Assembly (NCBI GenBank): GCA_017416325.1
Contig: JAFQCV010000007.1
Coordinates: 1-44,442 of the forward strand
DNA length: 44,442 bases
Direction of reading: 5' to 3'
From: Oscillospiraceae bacterium
GTDB lineage: Bacteria; Bacillota; Clostridia; Oscillospirales; Oscillospiraceae
The notes under the pieces are model-generated. The model had not been told where the DNA came from, did not search any database, and saw only the letters and a program-made list of their open reading frames with translations. The first letter of the stretch is position 1, and every line of letters starts with the position of its first letter. Shown here one piece after another: positions 25,578 through 33,600 of this stretch. Position numbers and translations under genes: made by a program.

Positions 25578-26054
25578 TTAAGACTCCTTAACCTGCTTGC
25601 CGCAGATATGCTCCGGTTTCAATTTCAGCAGGATCGTCTCCCGGGCAAAACGGTCTATCTCGTTTTGGATATAGGTTTCATCCTGTGTGAACTTATAGCT
25701 TAGCTTTCTTGCCATGCTGCTGACCGCGTCAATACCGTCGATGATCTCAACCTTACCGAACACAATGACACTGCGAACCTTGTATGCCCAGTCACCGTCC
25801 TCTTTGTAGCCTTGCTCACACACGCAGAAGGAAACCTTATCTGATCTCTTTAGCGCATCGAGGCGATGTCCGTTTCTGCCACAGTGAAAGTAAATACATC
25901 CGTCTTCCGGGTCGTAGAAATGGTTCATAGGCATCCCATAGGGATAACCGTCATCTCCATTGACAGCAAGAACACCCCGGGTTTCCTTTGTCAACAGCGC
26001 CATACATTCTTCCTTGGAAATCTGTTTGTTCTTTCTGATCAGTTCTCTGAACAT
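25578..26054 (-). CDS. PPOX/nitroimidazole-resistance-like flavoprotein
   Basis: This is a split-barrel flavin-binding protein of the pyridoxamine 5'-phosphate oxidase-like superfamily, 158 residues. Typical segments are RGVLAVNGDDGYPYGMPMNH, YFHCGRNGHRLDALKRSDKVSF and the late VRSVIVFGKVE. The histidine in the GHRLD segment is common to the NimA-like branch, which reduces nitroimidazoles or has unknown roles. The ATG at 26054 has AAAGGAG 8 nt upstream, within the end of the ABC permease gene, so it is the last gene of the six-gene operon. Whether it helps the transporter or is a passenger is unknown. Confidence 0.85.
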   Translation of the reverse strand: MFRELIRKNKQISKEECMALLTKETRGVLAVNGDDGYPYGMPMNHFYDPEDGCIYFHCGRNGHRLDALKRSDKVSFCVCEQGYKEDGDWAYKVRSVIVFGKVEIIDGIDAVSSMARKLSYKFTQDETYIQNEIDRFARETILLKLKPEHICGKQVKES

Positions 26055-26067
26055 ATTGTTATCTCCT

Positions 26068-27309
26068 TTAAGCTTTCCAAACAGCCTTAATGATCGCGCC
26101 AAGTTTGGGCGCAGTACCGTACAGCAGGACGCCGGTACGATAGATCTTGGCTGCCAGGAAGCCGATCCCTACGGTAGTACCGGCCAGGATGCCGATAGAA
26201 GCAGCGATCTCATACCAGGGCACTGTGCTCATGGCGACACGGGTAAACATGGCCATAGGCGAGGTAAACGGAATGTAAGAGCAAACCTTCATCAGCGGGT
26301 TATCCACCGTGGCGCTGGTCATAGAGAAAATGACCACCATAAAGCCAAACAGGAACAGGAAGGTCACCGGCTGGACAGCTGTGTTGATGTCTTCCAGCTT
26401 GGAGACTGTGGAAGCTATGGCACCGTACAGGAACGCATAGATCAGGAAGCCCAGCAGGAAGAATACCAGCATATAGCCGAGCAGCTCCGGCGGGATATTA
26501 AAGAAGGAATCTACAAGCTGGTTTCCGCTCCAGTATGCCTTGTTGATATTGAAAAACAGCAGCGCAGAGCCGAAAATGGCGATCAGCTGCGCCAAGCCCG
26601 CGATACAGGAGGCCAAAACCTTACCGAACATCATGCTGGTGGGTTTGGCGCTGGTGATCAGCACCTCCATGGCACGGGAGCTCTTTTCCGTTGCCACGTT
26701 CATAGCTACCATCTGACCGTACAGCAGGATGACCATATACAGCGCAAAGATCATAATGTAGGTGTAGAAGAAGTTCTGCATCTGATCCTTGCCCAGCATT
26801 TCCACCTCACTGGTGATCTGAATGTTCATAACCTCCCCTGCCTGCTCCGGGGTCATACCGCTGCCGATCATAGCGTTCAGCTGGTAGATCCGCTGCAGCA
26901 CCTCACCCGCGATGGCTTCATTGGCATCGTACATCGAAAGGTTATTCACATAGTAGATATAAGAAGTAGGACCGGTCATTACGAACGCGCCCTCTGCATT
27001 ACCGGAGGTGATTTGTTCCTTTATGTAAGAGGTATCCTCATTGGTTACCTGCACATCATAGTCGATAAAGGCTGCGGCGAAGGTCTGCTGCACCATCTCC
27101 GCTTGGGCAGGATCTTCTGCTTTCACCAGCAGGACAGGCAGATCATCCGGGACCTGGGCTGAATCGCCGGACCCAAACAGACTTGTAATTCGGGGGAAGA
27201 ACATCACCACCGCGATGATGACCACCAGGAAGATCGTCACGCCCACAAAGGCTTTGTTCTTTAAATAGTTCTTTAACTCAAACCCCAGGATCTTTCCAAA
27301 TTGTTTCAT
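26068..27309 (-). CDS. ABC-2 type (NatB-like) transporter permease
   Basis: This is a 413-residue membrane protein. An N-terminal membrane helix lies around residues 22-40, followed by a large extracytoplasmic loop to about 180. A block of roughly five membrane helices then extends to the end, the architecture of NatB/YhaP-type ABC-2 exporters. The motif EKSSRAMEVLITSAKP precedes the core helices, as is usual. The ATG overlaps the stop of the ATPase gene by 4 bp. The substrate is unknown; family members export sodium, antibiotics or lipids. Confidence 0.88.
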   Translation of the reverse strand: MKQFGKILGFELKNYLKNKAFVGVTIFLVVIIAVVMFFPRITSLFGSGDSAQVPDDLPVLLVKAEDPAQAEMVQQTFAAAFIDYDVQVTNEDTSYIKEQITSGNAEGAFVMTGPTSYIYYVNNLSMYDANEAIAGEVLQRIYQLNAMIGSGMTPEQAGEVMNIQITSEVEMLGKDQMQNFFYTYIMIFALYMVILLYGQMVAMNVATEKSSRAMEVLITSAKPTSMMFGKVLASCIAGLAQLIAIFGSALLFFNINKAYWSGNQLVDSFFNIPPELLGYMLVFFLLGFLIYAFLYGAIASTVSKLEDINTAVQPVTFLFLFGFMVVIFSMTSATVDNPLMKVCSYIPFTSPMAMFTRVAMSTVPWYEIAASIGILAGTTVGIGFLAAKIYRTGVLLYGTAPKLGAIIKAVWKA

Positions 27310-28211
27310 CTCTTAACCTCCGCCGCGGCACCGCCTGCATATTCCACGAAGATATCGTTCAGGGAAGGCTCATAGACCTTCACTTCGTCAATGTCATAGC
27401 ACTCCACAAGGCGAGCCATCACTGCCTTTTTCTCTTCCGGAGAAGAAAGCTGGATCAGCAGAGCGCCATTTTCCATCACCTTGCAGGCAGAACCGAAATC
27501 TGTCTGGATCTGCTCGGGATATTCCGTGCGAACAGCCAGACGGTCCCGGGGATAGTCCCGCTTAATGTCATGCAGATCACCGGTTAGGACGACCTTGCCT
27601 GCGTTGATAATGGCAATGCTGTCGCAGAATTCCTCAATATAGCTCATCTGGTGGCTGGAGAACAGAACGATCTTACCCTTGCTGATCTGCTCTTTGACTA
27701 CATCTTTTAAAAGCATGGCATTGACCGGGTCCAAGCCGGAGAAAGGCTCGTCAAGAATAACAATATCCGGGTCGTGTGCCAGGGCGGTCACCAGCTGGAT
27801 CTTCTGCTGATTGCCCTTGGAGAGGGTGTCCAGCCGCTTGTTGCGGTACTCCATCATGCCCAGGCGTTCCAGCCAATGATCCACTGCTTTTACCGCTGCC
27901 TTGTGGCTCATGCCCTTCAGCTCCGCAAAATAGGCAAGCTGGTCGATAACGGTTTTCTTGGGGTACAAGCCGCGCTCTTCCGGCAGATAGCCAATGCCTA
28001 CCTTGCGGTAGTCGATGGGCTTGCCGTCGATAAGCACCTCACCGCTGTTTGCGGGAAACACATCCATCAAAATACGAATGGAAGTCGTCTTGCCGGCACC
28101 GTTTCGGCCCAGCAGGCCAAAGGCCTTACCGCCTTCCGCTTTGAAAGACACCCCGGTAAGAACCTTTTTCTCCCCAAAGGATTTTTCTATGTTTTTGAGT
28201 TCTAATATCAT
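27306..28211 (-). CDS. ABC transporter ATP-binding protein (NatA-like)
   Basis: This is the cytoplasmic ATPase partner of the following permease, 301 residues. Walker A GRNGAGKT is near residue 35, a signature of the LSKGNQQK type replaces LSGGQ, and Walker B VILDEPFSGLDP follows, then the H-loop SSHQM. The C-terminal 70 residues form the extra domain seen in NatA/YhaQ types. It overlaps the genes on both sides by 4 bp, so the four central genes are translationally coupled. Confidence 0.92.
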   Translation of the reverse strand: MILELKNIEKSFGEKKVLTGVSFKAEGGKAFGLLGRNGAGKTTSIRILMDVFPANSGEVLIDGKPIDYRKVGIGYLPEERGLYPKKTVIDQLAYFAELKGMSHKAAVKAVDHWLERLGMMEYRNKRLDTLSKGNQQKIQLVTALAHDPDIVILDEPFSGLDPVNAMLLKDVVKEQISKGKIVLFSSHQMSYIEEFCDSIAIINAGKVVLTGDLHDIKRDYPRDRLAVRTEYPEQIQTDFGSACKVMENGALLIQLSSPEEKKAVMARLVECYDIDEVKVYEPSLNDIFVEYAGGAAAEVKR

Positions 28212-29023
28212 TTTGATCCTGACTCCTTAAATTCCACATGGATCGCACCGACACCGCCGTTGATCTCCACTTTGTTCGTGCCGTTACCACTGCTGCCGTA
28301 ATCGGATACCTTCTTTCCGTCAACAAAGATACTTCCAAGACCCTTTTCCAGATCCAGCTTGTAATCCTCTTTGCCGCCAATCAGCGTAATGTTGGACTCG
28401 CCAACGCCCAGCTCCAATTGGCAATCACCTGTCAGCGCGGAGGTCAGATTCAACTGTCCCACACCCATTTCCAGATCCAGGTCCTTGAGCGCGCCGCCGG
28501 AGACGGTAATGCGGCCTGCACCGCCCTCAATGTCCGCGTATTTTGTGGCGACCAGAGAATCAATGGAAACATCACCGGCACCCAACACAAAATCCAGTGT
28601 TCCGGAAGACAGGTTTCCAACGGTCAATCTGCCTGCTCCGGTTGTAAGGTTTACCTTGTCAAACACTGTTCCGGCAGGTACATAAACCGTAAGCACCGCG
28701 CCATTGTATGCACCGGTGAATCTCTTGGTTTCCTGAACGGTAAGCAGACCGCCTTTTTCTTCCACCTTCAGGTGCTTCAGGTTGCTTTCCACGGAAAAAG
28801 CTTCCCCCTCTATGATATAAAGGTCTGCGGCATGGATCTGGATATCGAGATTACGGATCTCAGCCGCCACAGAATATGTCTTCACTTCTTCCAAAACAGC
28901 ATCGCCCGAAAAAAGCCCTCCAAGCAGGCCGACAGCACTCAGGATGCCACCTATGATACTGACAGTGAGAAAAACAGCAAATGCGATCGCCAGATACTTA
29001 ATTACTTTCTGCACTGTGGTCAT
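28208..29023 (-). CDS. DUF4097-type beta-helical membrane-anchored protein
   Basis: This is a 271-residue protein with one N-terminal membrane helix (about 9-40) and a long outward domain. The domain is built of short repeated beta strands with gly-rich turns (GAGRLTVGNL, GAGDVSIDSL, GAGRITVSGG, GVGQLNLTSA, GVGESNITLI). This is the DUF4097 / adhesin-like beta-strand repeat pattern. It often lies beside ABC exporters and LiaF-like proteins in Firmicutes, suggesting envelope sensing. It overlaps the LiaF-like gene and the ATPase gene by 4 bp each. Confidence 0.85.
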   Translation of the reverse strand: MTTVQKVIKYLAIAFAVFLTVSIIGGILSAVGLLGGLFSGDAVLEEVKTYSVAAEIRNLDIQIHAADLYIIEGEAFSVESNLKHLKVEEKGGLLTVQETKRFTGAYNGAVLTVYVPAGTVFDKVNLTTGAGRLTVGNLSSGTLDFVLGAGDVSIDSLVATKYADIEGGAGRITVSGGALKDLDLEMGVGQLNLTSALTGDCQLELGVGESNITLIGGKEDYKLDLEKGLGSIFVDGKKVSDYGSSGNGTNKVEINGGVGAIHVEFKESGSK

Positions 29024-29697
29024 TTGATCTCGACACCTCCAAACATACAGGTGCCGCTGATATAGACGGTGGGTGCGTTCTGATGGACCGCGGTTTTGTT
29101 GGACACGCCGCCAAAGATGCTGTTGGAATTTACCTTTACATTGATGCCCGCGGGAACAAAAATGTCGATCCCACCAAAAATGGCAGATACAGCAATGGCG
29201 CAGTCCTTTTCAATAATGGCATTTCTCAGGTCACATTCCACACCGCCAAAGACAGCGGTAAGCTCTGCGCCCTCAAACACTTCGCCATCGTAGTTCATAT
29301 CACAGCCGGAGAAGATGGCGCAGCCGGCTTTCGGCTTTTTTCCTTCCTGCTTCAGCTGCTTCATGATCTCATTGACCTTGTTGCCGAACAATCCGTTAAG
29401 CACCATTTTTACACCAACGATCACAATGACCGCGGGGACGAGCAGCTTCCAAAGCATGGAAAAGCTGAGAATGTCCTGACAGCACAGAAGCAAGAACACA
29501 CCGATCACAACACCGATGATGTTGCCGGTCTTTTCCCGCTCTGTAAACAAACCGATGCCGCAGGGGACGATAATAAACAGCGTCCACCAGCCGTCAAAAA
29601 AGATGTTAATATCCGTAATATTAAAGACATTCAGCGCTAAGATCACACCCGCGGCGATCAATACGATTCCCCAAAGTACACGACTTGCTTTTTTCAT
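29020..29697 (-). CDS. LiaF-like membrane protein (cell-wall stress response type)
   Basis: This is a 225-residue protein. Three or four membrane helices fill residues 8-105 (DUF5668-like), and the C-terminal half is a beta-rich domain with recurring FGG turns (AVFGGVECD, AIFGGIDIF, SIFGGVSN, CMFGGVEIK). This resembles the C-terminal domain of LiaF, which restrains the LiaSR cell-envelope stress system in Bacillus. No liaS or liaR gene accompanies it. AAAGGAG precedes the ATG, 37 bp after the LURP-one-like gene. Confidence 0.82.
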   Translation of the reverse strand: MKKASRVLWGIVLIAAGVILALNVFNITDINIFFDGWWTLFIIVPCGIGLFTEREKTGNIIGVVIGVFLLLCCQDILSFSMLWKLLVPAVIVIVGVKMVLNGLFGNKVNEIMKQLKQEGKKPKAGCAIFSGCDMNYDGEVFEGAELTAVFGGVECDLRNAIIEKDCAIAVSAIFGGIDIFVPAGINVKVNSNSIFGGVSNKTAVHQNAPTVYISGTCMFGGVEIK

Positions 29698-29734
29698 TTT
29701 CTTATCTCCTTTTTTCGGTTTGCACTATTTATCA

Positions 29735-30208
29735 TTAATCCCTTCTGGAACACTTCTCCGCATCGATAGCCAGCACCAGCATCAGGGCACAAAGTGAATC
29801 CTGCGGATCACAGACATCGATCACATATGTATCCGTCCAGTTCCACAATTCCTTTGTAATATTGGCCACAGGTCTGCCGGAGCTGTTTAAGATCTGATAA
29901 TCCCACTCAAACAAATCTCCGTCTACATGCCAGCCGTTGCAGTCGATGTTATACTTCTGCAAAAAGAATGTGAACGCCTTGCTGATGCAGCCAATGTAAC
30001 GGTCTGCTAAGTACATTTCAAATTTCGGAAGGAATGTAAATATCCGTTCTTTTACCGTTCCGATTTCAACACCCTGGGCATCATAGATCTTCAGACAGTG
30101 CCCCCAGGAAAGCTGTCCCCTGACGGTATAGACCGTCTGGCCTGCCTCGTTATAAATGTCGTAGCTGTCAAACCACGAAAAGAATCTTTGCTTAAATAAC
30201 AGCTTCAT
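29735..30208 (-). CDS. LURP-one-related / scramblase-like protein
   Basis: This is a 157-residue cytoplasmic protein with the Tubby-like LURP-one/scramblase beta-barrel pattern: an opening KQRFFSWFDSYDIYNEAGQTVY, a central EIGTVKERIFTFLPKFEMY, then VDGDLFEWDYQIL. Such proteins are thought to contact membrane phospholipids. AGGAGG precedes the ATG at 30208. It is the first gene of the six-gene operon that continues with LiaF-like, DUF4097, ABC transporter and PPOX genes, which supports an envelope-related role. Confidence 0.8.
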   Translation of the reverse strand: MKLLFKQRFFSWFDSYDIYNEAGQTVYTVRGQLSWGHCLKIYDAQGVEIGTVKERIFTFLPKFEMYLADRYIGCISKAFTFFLQKYNIDCNGWHVDGDLFEWDYQILNSSGRPVANITKELWNWTDTYVIDVCDPQDSLCALMLVLAIDAEKCSRRD

Positions 30209-30246
30209 AGATACCCCTCCTTATCCGTCTTTCATTATCCGTTACC

Positions 30247-30275
30247 ATTTTAGCACCTAAAGCTTACAAATACAA
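30247..30275 (-). promoter_or_regulatory. Putative promoter of the envelope operon
   Basis: Minus-strand TTGTAT (30270-30275), a 17-bp spacer and TAAAAT (30247-30252) lie about 40 bp upstream of the LURP-one-like gene. Confidence 0.5.
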
Positions 30276-30382
30276 GATTTTGCTTCCATATTGATCATAT
30301 TCTATTTCCAGTTGGAATTATACGCGTTCACTCTGGGGTATCTGCTTTTGGGCGATCTGAACATTCTAAATCACATGCAAAC

Positions 30383-30418
30383 GACCCACGATGCAGCAAA
30401 CACGCTGTATCGTGGGTC
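30383..30418 (-). terminator. Terminator of the SipW-dependent operon
   Basis: A 15-bp stem with one G-T pair (30383-30397 with 30404-30418) lies 25 bp past the stop of the last TasA-like gene. Confidence 0.75.
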
Positions 30419-30443
30419 TGTTATTATTTCCAGATAATCCGCC

Positions 30444-31007
30444 TTAATCAACAGATTCCGTTGCGCCGCTTGTAGATTCCGTTGTTCCCTCTGTGGGATA
30501 TTCCGGTTCTTCCACCGTTACACAGATGGTATCCCCAACCAAGAGATCCGTATCGGCAGGCGCAAACCAGGATGCCTGGCAAGTCAAGCTGCACTGTTTC
30601 CCGTCAGGTATCTGAATCTCTATTTCCTGACAGTATTGATTTTCAGAATTCAGAATCGTATATGCCAATTTTGTTCCGTCTACGGTCAACGCTACATAAA
30701 GTGTGCTTTTGCACTGAAAATCATCCCCCTCACTCGCATGGGTAATGCTTACTCTGTGCGTTCCGCTTTGCAGAACTGTATCAGATACAAGATTTGAACC
30801 ATTCACACTTATGGAAACTTTCGGCGAGCCGATTTGAATGGTATTCCCGGTATTCTCAACACTCACAGAAAACCACGCCCAGGTGGTACCAACCAGGCAG
30901 GCCATGCAAAGCAGAATACTGCAAACGGAGGAAAGCAGCACCCTGCCAAACATCTTTTCCGTTACCTTTTCCCCTTCCGGGATCGTAAATAATTCTTTGA
31001 TACGCAA
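30444..31007 (-). CDS. TasA-like secreted protein with SipW-type signal peptide
   Basis: This is a 187-residue exported protein. After a charged n-region (1-21), a hydrophobic stretch (22-40) ends in GTTWAWFS, the hallmark of signal peptides cut by the SipW-type signal peptidase in TasA/camelysin proteins. The mature part is beta-rich and ends in an acidic Thr/Ser/Glu tail (TEGTTESTSGATE) with no sortase motif. The start is TTG at 31007, with AAAGGAGG 7 nt upstream. It is the last gene of a minus-strand operon of exported proteins; the gap to the previous gene is 21 bp. TasA relatives form fibres of the biofilm matrix, and whether this one does is unknown. Confidence 0.8.
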   Translation of the reverse strand: MRIKELFTIPEGEKVTEKMFGRVLLSSVCSILLCMACLVGTTWAWFSVSVENTGNTIQIGSPKVSISVNGSNLVSDTVLQSGTHRVSITHASEGDDFQCKSTLYVALTVDGTKLAYTILNSENQYCQEIEIQIPDGKQCSLTCQASWFAPADTDLLVGDTICVTVEEPEYPTEGTTESTSGATESVD

Positions 31008-31028
31008 GGCGATTCCTCCTTTCCCGTA

Positions 31029-31685
31029 TTACTGCATCGGGGCATCCGCCTGCTGTGCAAAAACCTGAATGCCCAGCTTCACTTGCGGCACACTAAAGCC
31101 CCGATAATTTGCTGCATCCCCCACATCCTCCGGCATATAGACAATGAGGGCGGCATAGCGGGCATTTTCCCCTATCTCATAGGGAGATATTTCTGACCAT
31201 GTCCCCAACGCCCCCCAGTGGTTGGGCGCATGGCTTTTGGCTTCCAGCCGATCCTTCACCTGCTTCTGCACATCCGCCTCGGTTTCTCCAAACACAACGC
31301 CATATTGCAGGTAGTCAGGCAGGTAAATATCTTCTCCCATGGCATTTTTACCCTTGGTTGAATCCTTGACAGTGACCGCTATCTTATAGCGGAATGCTAC
31401 ATCACCGATATTGTCGATCTTCAGATAAACCACCTGGGTATATCCCGGCTCGTAAAGGGCATCATCACGAAATGCTCTGGTTGCGCCCTGTAACGGTGCA
31501 TAATCGGTAACGATATCGTTCCGGTAGGACACATCCATTTTCAGCAGTCCCACTTGGAACTCATTTCTCACGGCATCCGTGTCGCTGAACCACGCCAGCG
31601 TTGCGCCGGTACCCAACGCCCACCAAAGAACAAACAGACAGGCAGAGAAGGCCAGCGCTGCCTTCGTCCATTTTCTTTTCTGCAA
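31029..31685 (-). CDS. TasA/camelysin-like secreted protein
   Basis: This is a 218-residue protein with a SipW-type signal region: basic start, hydrophobic segment, then GATLAWFSDTDAVRNEFQVG (28-47), which closely matches the TasA/CalY pattern. The mature part has the family's NIGDVAFRYKIAVTV strand. The start is TTG at 31685, with AAGGGGG 9 nt upstream; no ATG is available in this frame near the N-terminus. It has no sortase signal. The gap to the gene before is 25 bp and to the gene after 21 bp, so it is co-transcribed. Confidence 0.82.
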   Translation of the reverse strand: MQKRKWTKAALAFSACLFVLWWALGTGATLAWFSDTDAVRNEFQVGLLKMDVSYRNDIVTDYAPLQGATRAFRDDALYEPGYTQVVYLKIDNIGDVAFRYKIAVTVKDSTKGKNAMGEDIYLPDYLQYGVVFGETEADVQKQVKDRLEAKSHAPNHWGALGTWSEISPYEIGENARYAALIVYMPEDVGDAANYRGFSVPQVKLGIQVFAQQADAPMQ

Positions 31686-31710
31686 GGCATTGCGCCCCCT
31701 TTCCTAAAAC

Positions 31711-32460
31711 TTATGCTTCTTCTTTCTTTTCCCGTTTCCTTACAAAAAGAAGAATGATGATCGCGCACAGACTTATCGCCGCCAAGCTGGGCCAAACCCA
31801 AGGCTGAGAGCCATCACCGGTTTTTGGTGGCTCCGGGTCCGTGGGCTCGATAGCATATTCTTCGATCTTAAACTCCCAATCCAAATAACCGATTCTCTGC
31901 TGATAAGTGTTATCCAGCTCTGCCGGAACATCCAGAATCACATTCAGATTGACTTTGCCGCCGGAGTAAAGGGTGCCCAAACACACCCATTCGGTAAGCT
32001 GGGCGGTCTCATTGGCAGCGGCATCAAACATATACGCCATGGTGTTATTGTTGCTCTTTTCCACCCGGAGGTGCAGCTTGGAAAGAAACTCTGCACTATC
32101 CTCATGGGCGCCAAGAGATCGCACATAGAGCTTTACCTTGACTTTGTTGGATGCATCATTCTTTACTGTAATGGGCTGTGTAATGCTGTCCCCAGGCATG
32201 ACATCCTTGAAATTAGGGAACAGGTCTGTGGGCGAATACTCGCTGCCGGGAGCAAAGAAAAACTTGCGGGCAGCTCCACGATAGGTCACATTGCCGTCTG
32301 CCGCCATGACCGGCATAACACAAGATAGCAACAACAGGATCACCGCTGTCATTGCGAACCAGCCCGCAGGCTGGTGTGGCAATCTCCTGCATCTATTGGG
32401 GGGATTCCCACGCCAGTGTGAGCACTGGCTCGGAATGACACGATTTTTCGTATTTCTCAT
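31711..32460 (-). CDS. Sortase-anchored surface protein (PPKTG) with repeat-altered signal peptide
   Basis: This is a 249-residue exported protein. A hydrophobic signal core (about 37-53, ending VMPVMA) precedes a beta-sandwich mature domain of the WxL/TasA-neighbour kind (PGDSITQPITVKNDAS). The C-terminus is a cell-wall sorting signal: PPKTGD, a hydrophobic helix and RKREKK. The ATG at 32460 has AGGGGG upstream. The region coding residues about 8-37 coincides with a 92-bp palindromic element (32348-32439) that reads through in frame, giving an unusually long, Arg/Cys/His-rich n-region. Without it the signal peptide would be ordinary. It may anchor the secreted TasA-like proteins to the wall. 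Confidence 0.82.
   Translation of the reverse strand: MRNTKNRVIPSQCSHWRGNPPNRCRRLPHQPAGWFAMTAVILLLLSCVMPVMAADGNVTYRGAARKFFFAPGSEYSPTDLFPNFKDVMPGDSITQPITVKNDASNKVKVKLYVRSLGAHEDSAEFLSKLHLRVEKSNNNTMAYMFDAAANETAQLTEWVCLGTLYSGGKVNLNVILDVPAELDNTYQQRIGYLDWEFKIEEYAIEPTDPEPPKTGDGSQPWVWPSLAAISLCAIIILLFVRKREKKEEA
32348..32439. repeat. Palindromic element inside the signal-peptide coding region
   Basis: The ends GTCATTGCGAACCAG and CTGGCTCGGAATGAC are imperfect reverse complements. Each arm contains a hairpin (CCAGCCCGCAGGCTGG; GCCAGTGTGAGCACTGGC), and GGCAATCTCC is mirrored by GGGGATTCCC. I know this general layout as a widespread extragenic repeat in gut Clostridia. Here it lies within a gene and keeps the frame open. 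Confidence 0.8.
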
Positions 32461-32472
32461 ATCCGTTCCCCC

Positions 32473-33027
32473 TTAGTCTGCAGGCCAGCCGGAGGCATCC
32501 CAAGGATGCTCGGCAGGATTGTTTTCACTCTGGACGGCATAGGCGTTGACAGTCAGGCTTAGCGTAGAGCCAATATGGGTCTGGTCAACCTTGCTGCCCA
32601 CGATCTCCACCTGTGTAAACAGCGCAGGGGTGGTTTCTCCAGGCCCAAGGACATTGTTGTAATAATAGTACCCATCCACATAAGTCCAATTTTGGGTGTC
32701 CAAATCCATTTTCAAGCAGTCATCCGGAGTCAGGGCTTCGTTATTTGTACCGCTGACAAGCTTTACCCGGAGGTAAAAGGGGTGTGAGCAGACATTTTCT
32801 ACCGTTACCTGCTTAGATACGATATCGCCGGGGATGATATACACGCCCTCAGTGGGGAAATCGGAGCCGTCAGCGGTTTTTTCATGGATTTGAAGCTGAA
32901 TACCTCCAGAGGTCACCACATTGGTAGCTGTGCCGACAACGGTATAGTAGGCCAAAGTTGGCTGAGTCAGAACCGTCAGCAAGATTGCAGCTAAGGCAAC
33001 CAAGAGCAGTCTGGATTTTGCTTTCAT
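32473..33027 (-). CDS. TasA-like secreted protein (SipW-type signal)
   Basis: This is a 184-residue exported protein. The basic start MKAKSR precedes a hydrophobic core and TLAYYTVVGTATNVVTSGG, a variant of the SipW/TasA cleavage and N-terminal strand pattern (Tyr-Tyr in place of Trp-Phe). The mature part has IPGDIVSKQVTVENVCSHPFYLRVKL, typical of the family. GAAAGGAGG lies 7 nt upstream of the ATG at 33027; the open frame continues upstream but has no other ribosome site. It is 12 bp before the PPKTG protein gene and part of the same operon. Confidence 0.83.
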   Translation of the reverse strand: MKAKSRLLLVALAAILLTVLTQPTLAYYTVVGTATNVVTSGGIQLQIHEKTADGSDFPTEGVYIIPGDIVSKQVTVENVCSHPFYLRVKLVSGTNNEALTPDDCLKMDLDTQNWTYVDGYYYYNNVLGPGETTPALFTQVEIVGSKVDQTHIGSTLSLTVNAYAVQSENNPAEHPWDASGWPAD

Positions 33028-33080
33028 TGGGTGTCCTCCTTTCAAAAATTTCAGTGGGTTTGGGAAAAGGGCTCTTGATT

Positions 33081-33305
33081 TTATCTTCGGAAAAATGGCA
33101 GAAGCGACAGCCATAGGCGGCGCTTTTCCCGTTTCCAATATTTCTGTTCTGCGCCCGTTGTGCGTCCAATCTCCCGATTGATGTAATCAAGCTCTCGGGA
33201 AAACTCATCGATCTTCATAGCAAGACCAATAAGGAGCAAAACTACGACGAAAGCAATGATAATAATAAGCAACAGGTTAGTAGCGGGGTCATTCTCGAGG
33301 GGCAT
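33081..33305 (-). CDS. Small single-pass membrane protein (74 aa)
   Basis: This is an unrecognised 74-residue protein. Residues about 10-30 (LLLIIIIAFVVVLLLIGLAM) form one membrane helix, followed by a charged helical segment (KIDEFSRELDYINREIGR) with coiled-coil character and a strongly basic end. AAGGAG lies 7 nt upstream of the ATG. It sits between an even smaller membrane protein and the TasA-like genes. An accessory role in export or assembly of the secreted proteins is a guess from context. Confidence 0.65.
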   Translation of the reverse strand: MPLENDPATNLLLIIIIAFVVVLLLIGLAMKIDEFSRELDYINREIGRTTGAEQKYWKREKRRLWLSLLPFFRR

Positions 33306-33344
33306 GCTGGTTCTCCTTTTTATATCTAACGCAGGTTATATGTT

Positions 33345-33464
33345 TTACGGTTTCTCTTTTGCATCCGGCTCCTCTTCCGCTCTGGACCAGTTCCCGGAAG
33401 TCTTGCAACACGCAAGAACGATTACAGTAACGGCTACAACGATAATAATGGCTGCTCCGATCAT
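33345..33464 (-). CDS. Tiny membrane protein (39 aa)
   Basis: The reading frame encodes 39 residues: MIGAAIIIVVAVTVIVLACC, then KTSGNWSRAEEEPDAKEKP. One membrane helix ends in a Cys pair and is followed by a charged tail. AAGGAG lies exactly 7 nt upstream of the ATG, a strong ribosome site. The gene is 39 bp upstream of the 74-aa membrane protein and aligned with the operon. It is not a lipobox protein, since the cysteines lie at the end, not the start, of the helix. I do not recognise a family. Confidence 0.55.
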   Translation of the reverse strand: MIGAAIIIVVAVTVIVLACCKTSGNWSRAEEEPDAKEKP

Positions 33465-33600
33465 ATTTTCTCTCCTTATCGTTTGGGGTAATCGGGTTTC
33501 TCAATTCGCATTTCCACGAATAAAGGGAGGCTTGATGCTTCCATCTAAGAGAGCCCCTCCGGATCCTGTTAGGAACAGAACAGGCTGCATCGCCAATTCA

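Noticed and set aside
32460..32473. Fusion of the TasA-like gene and the PPKTG protein
   Set aside because: The first ends with a stop at 32473 and a separate ribosome site and ATG start the second 12 bp later.
33345..33464. Lipoprotein signal for the 39-aa protein
   Set aside because: The cysteine pair lies after the hydrophobic helix with no lipobox residues (L-x-x-C type) and leaves only a 19-residue tail.
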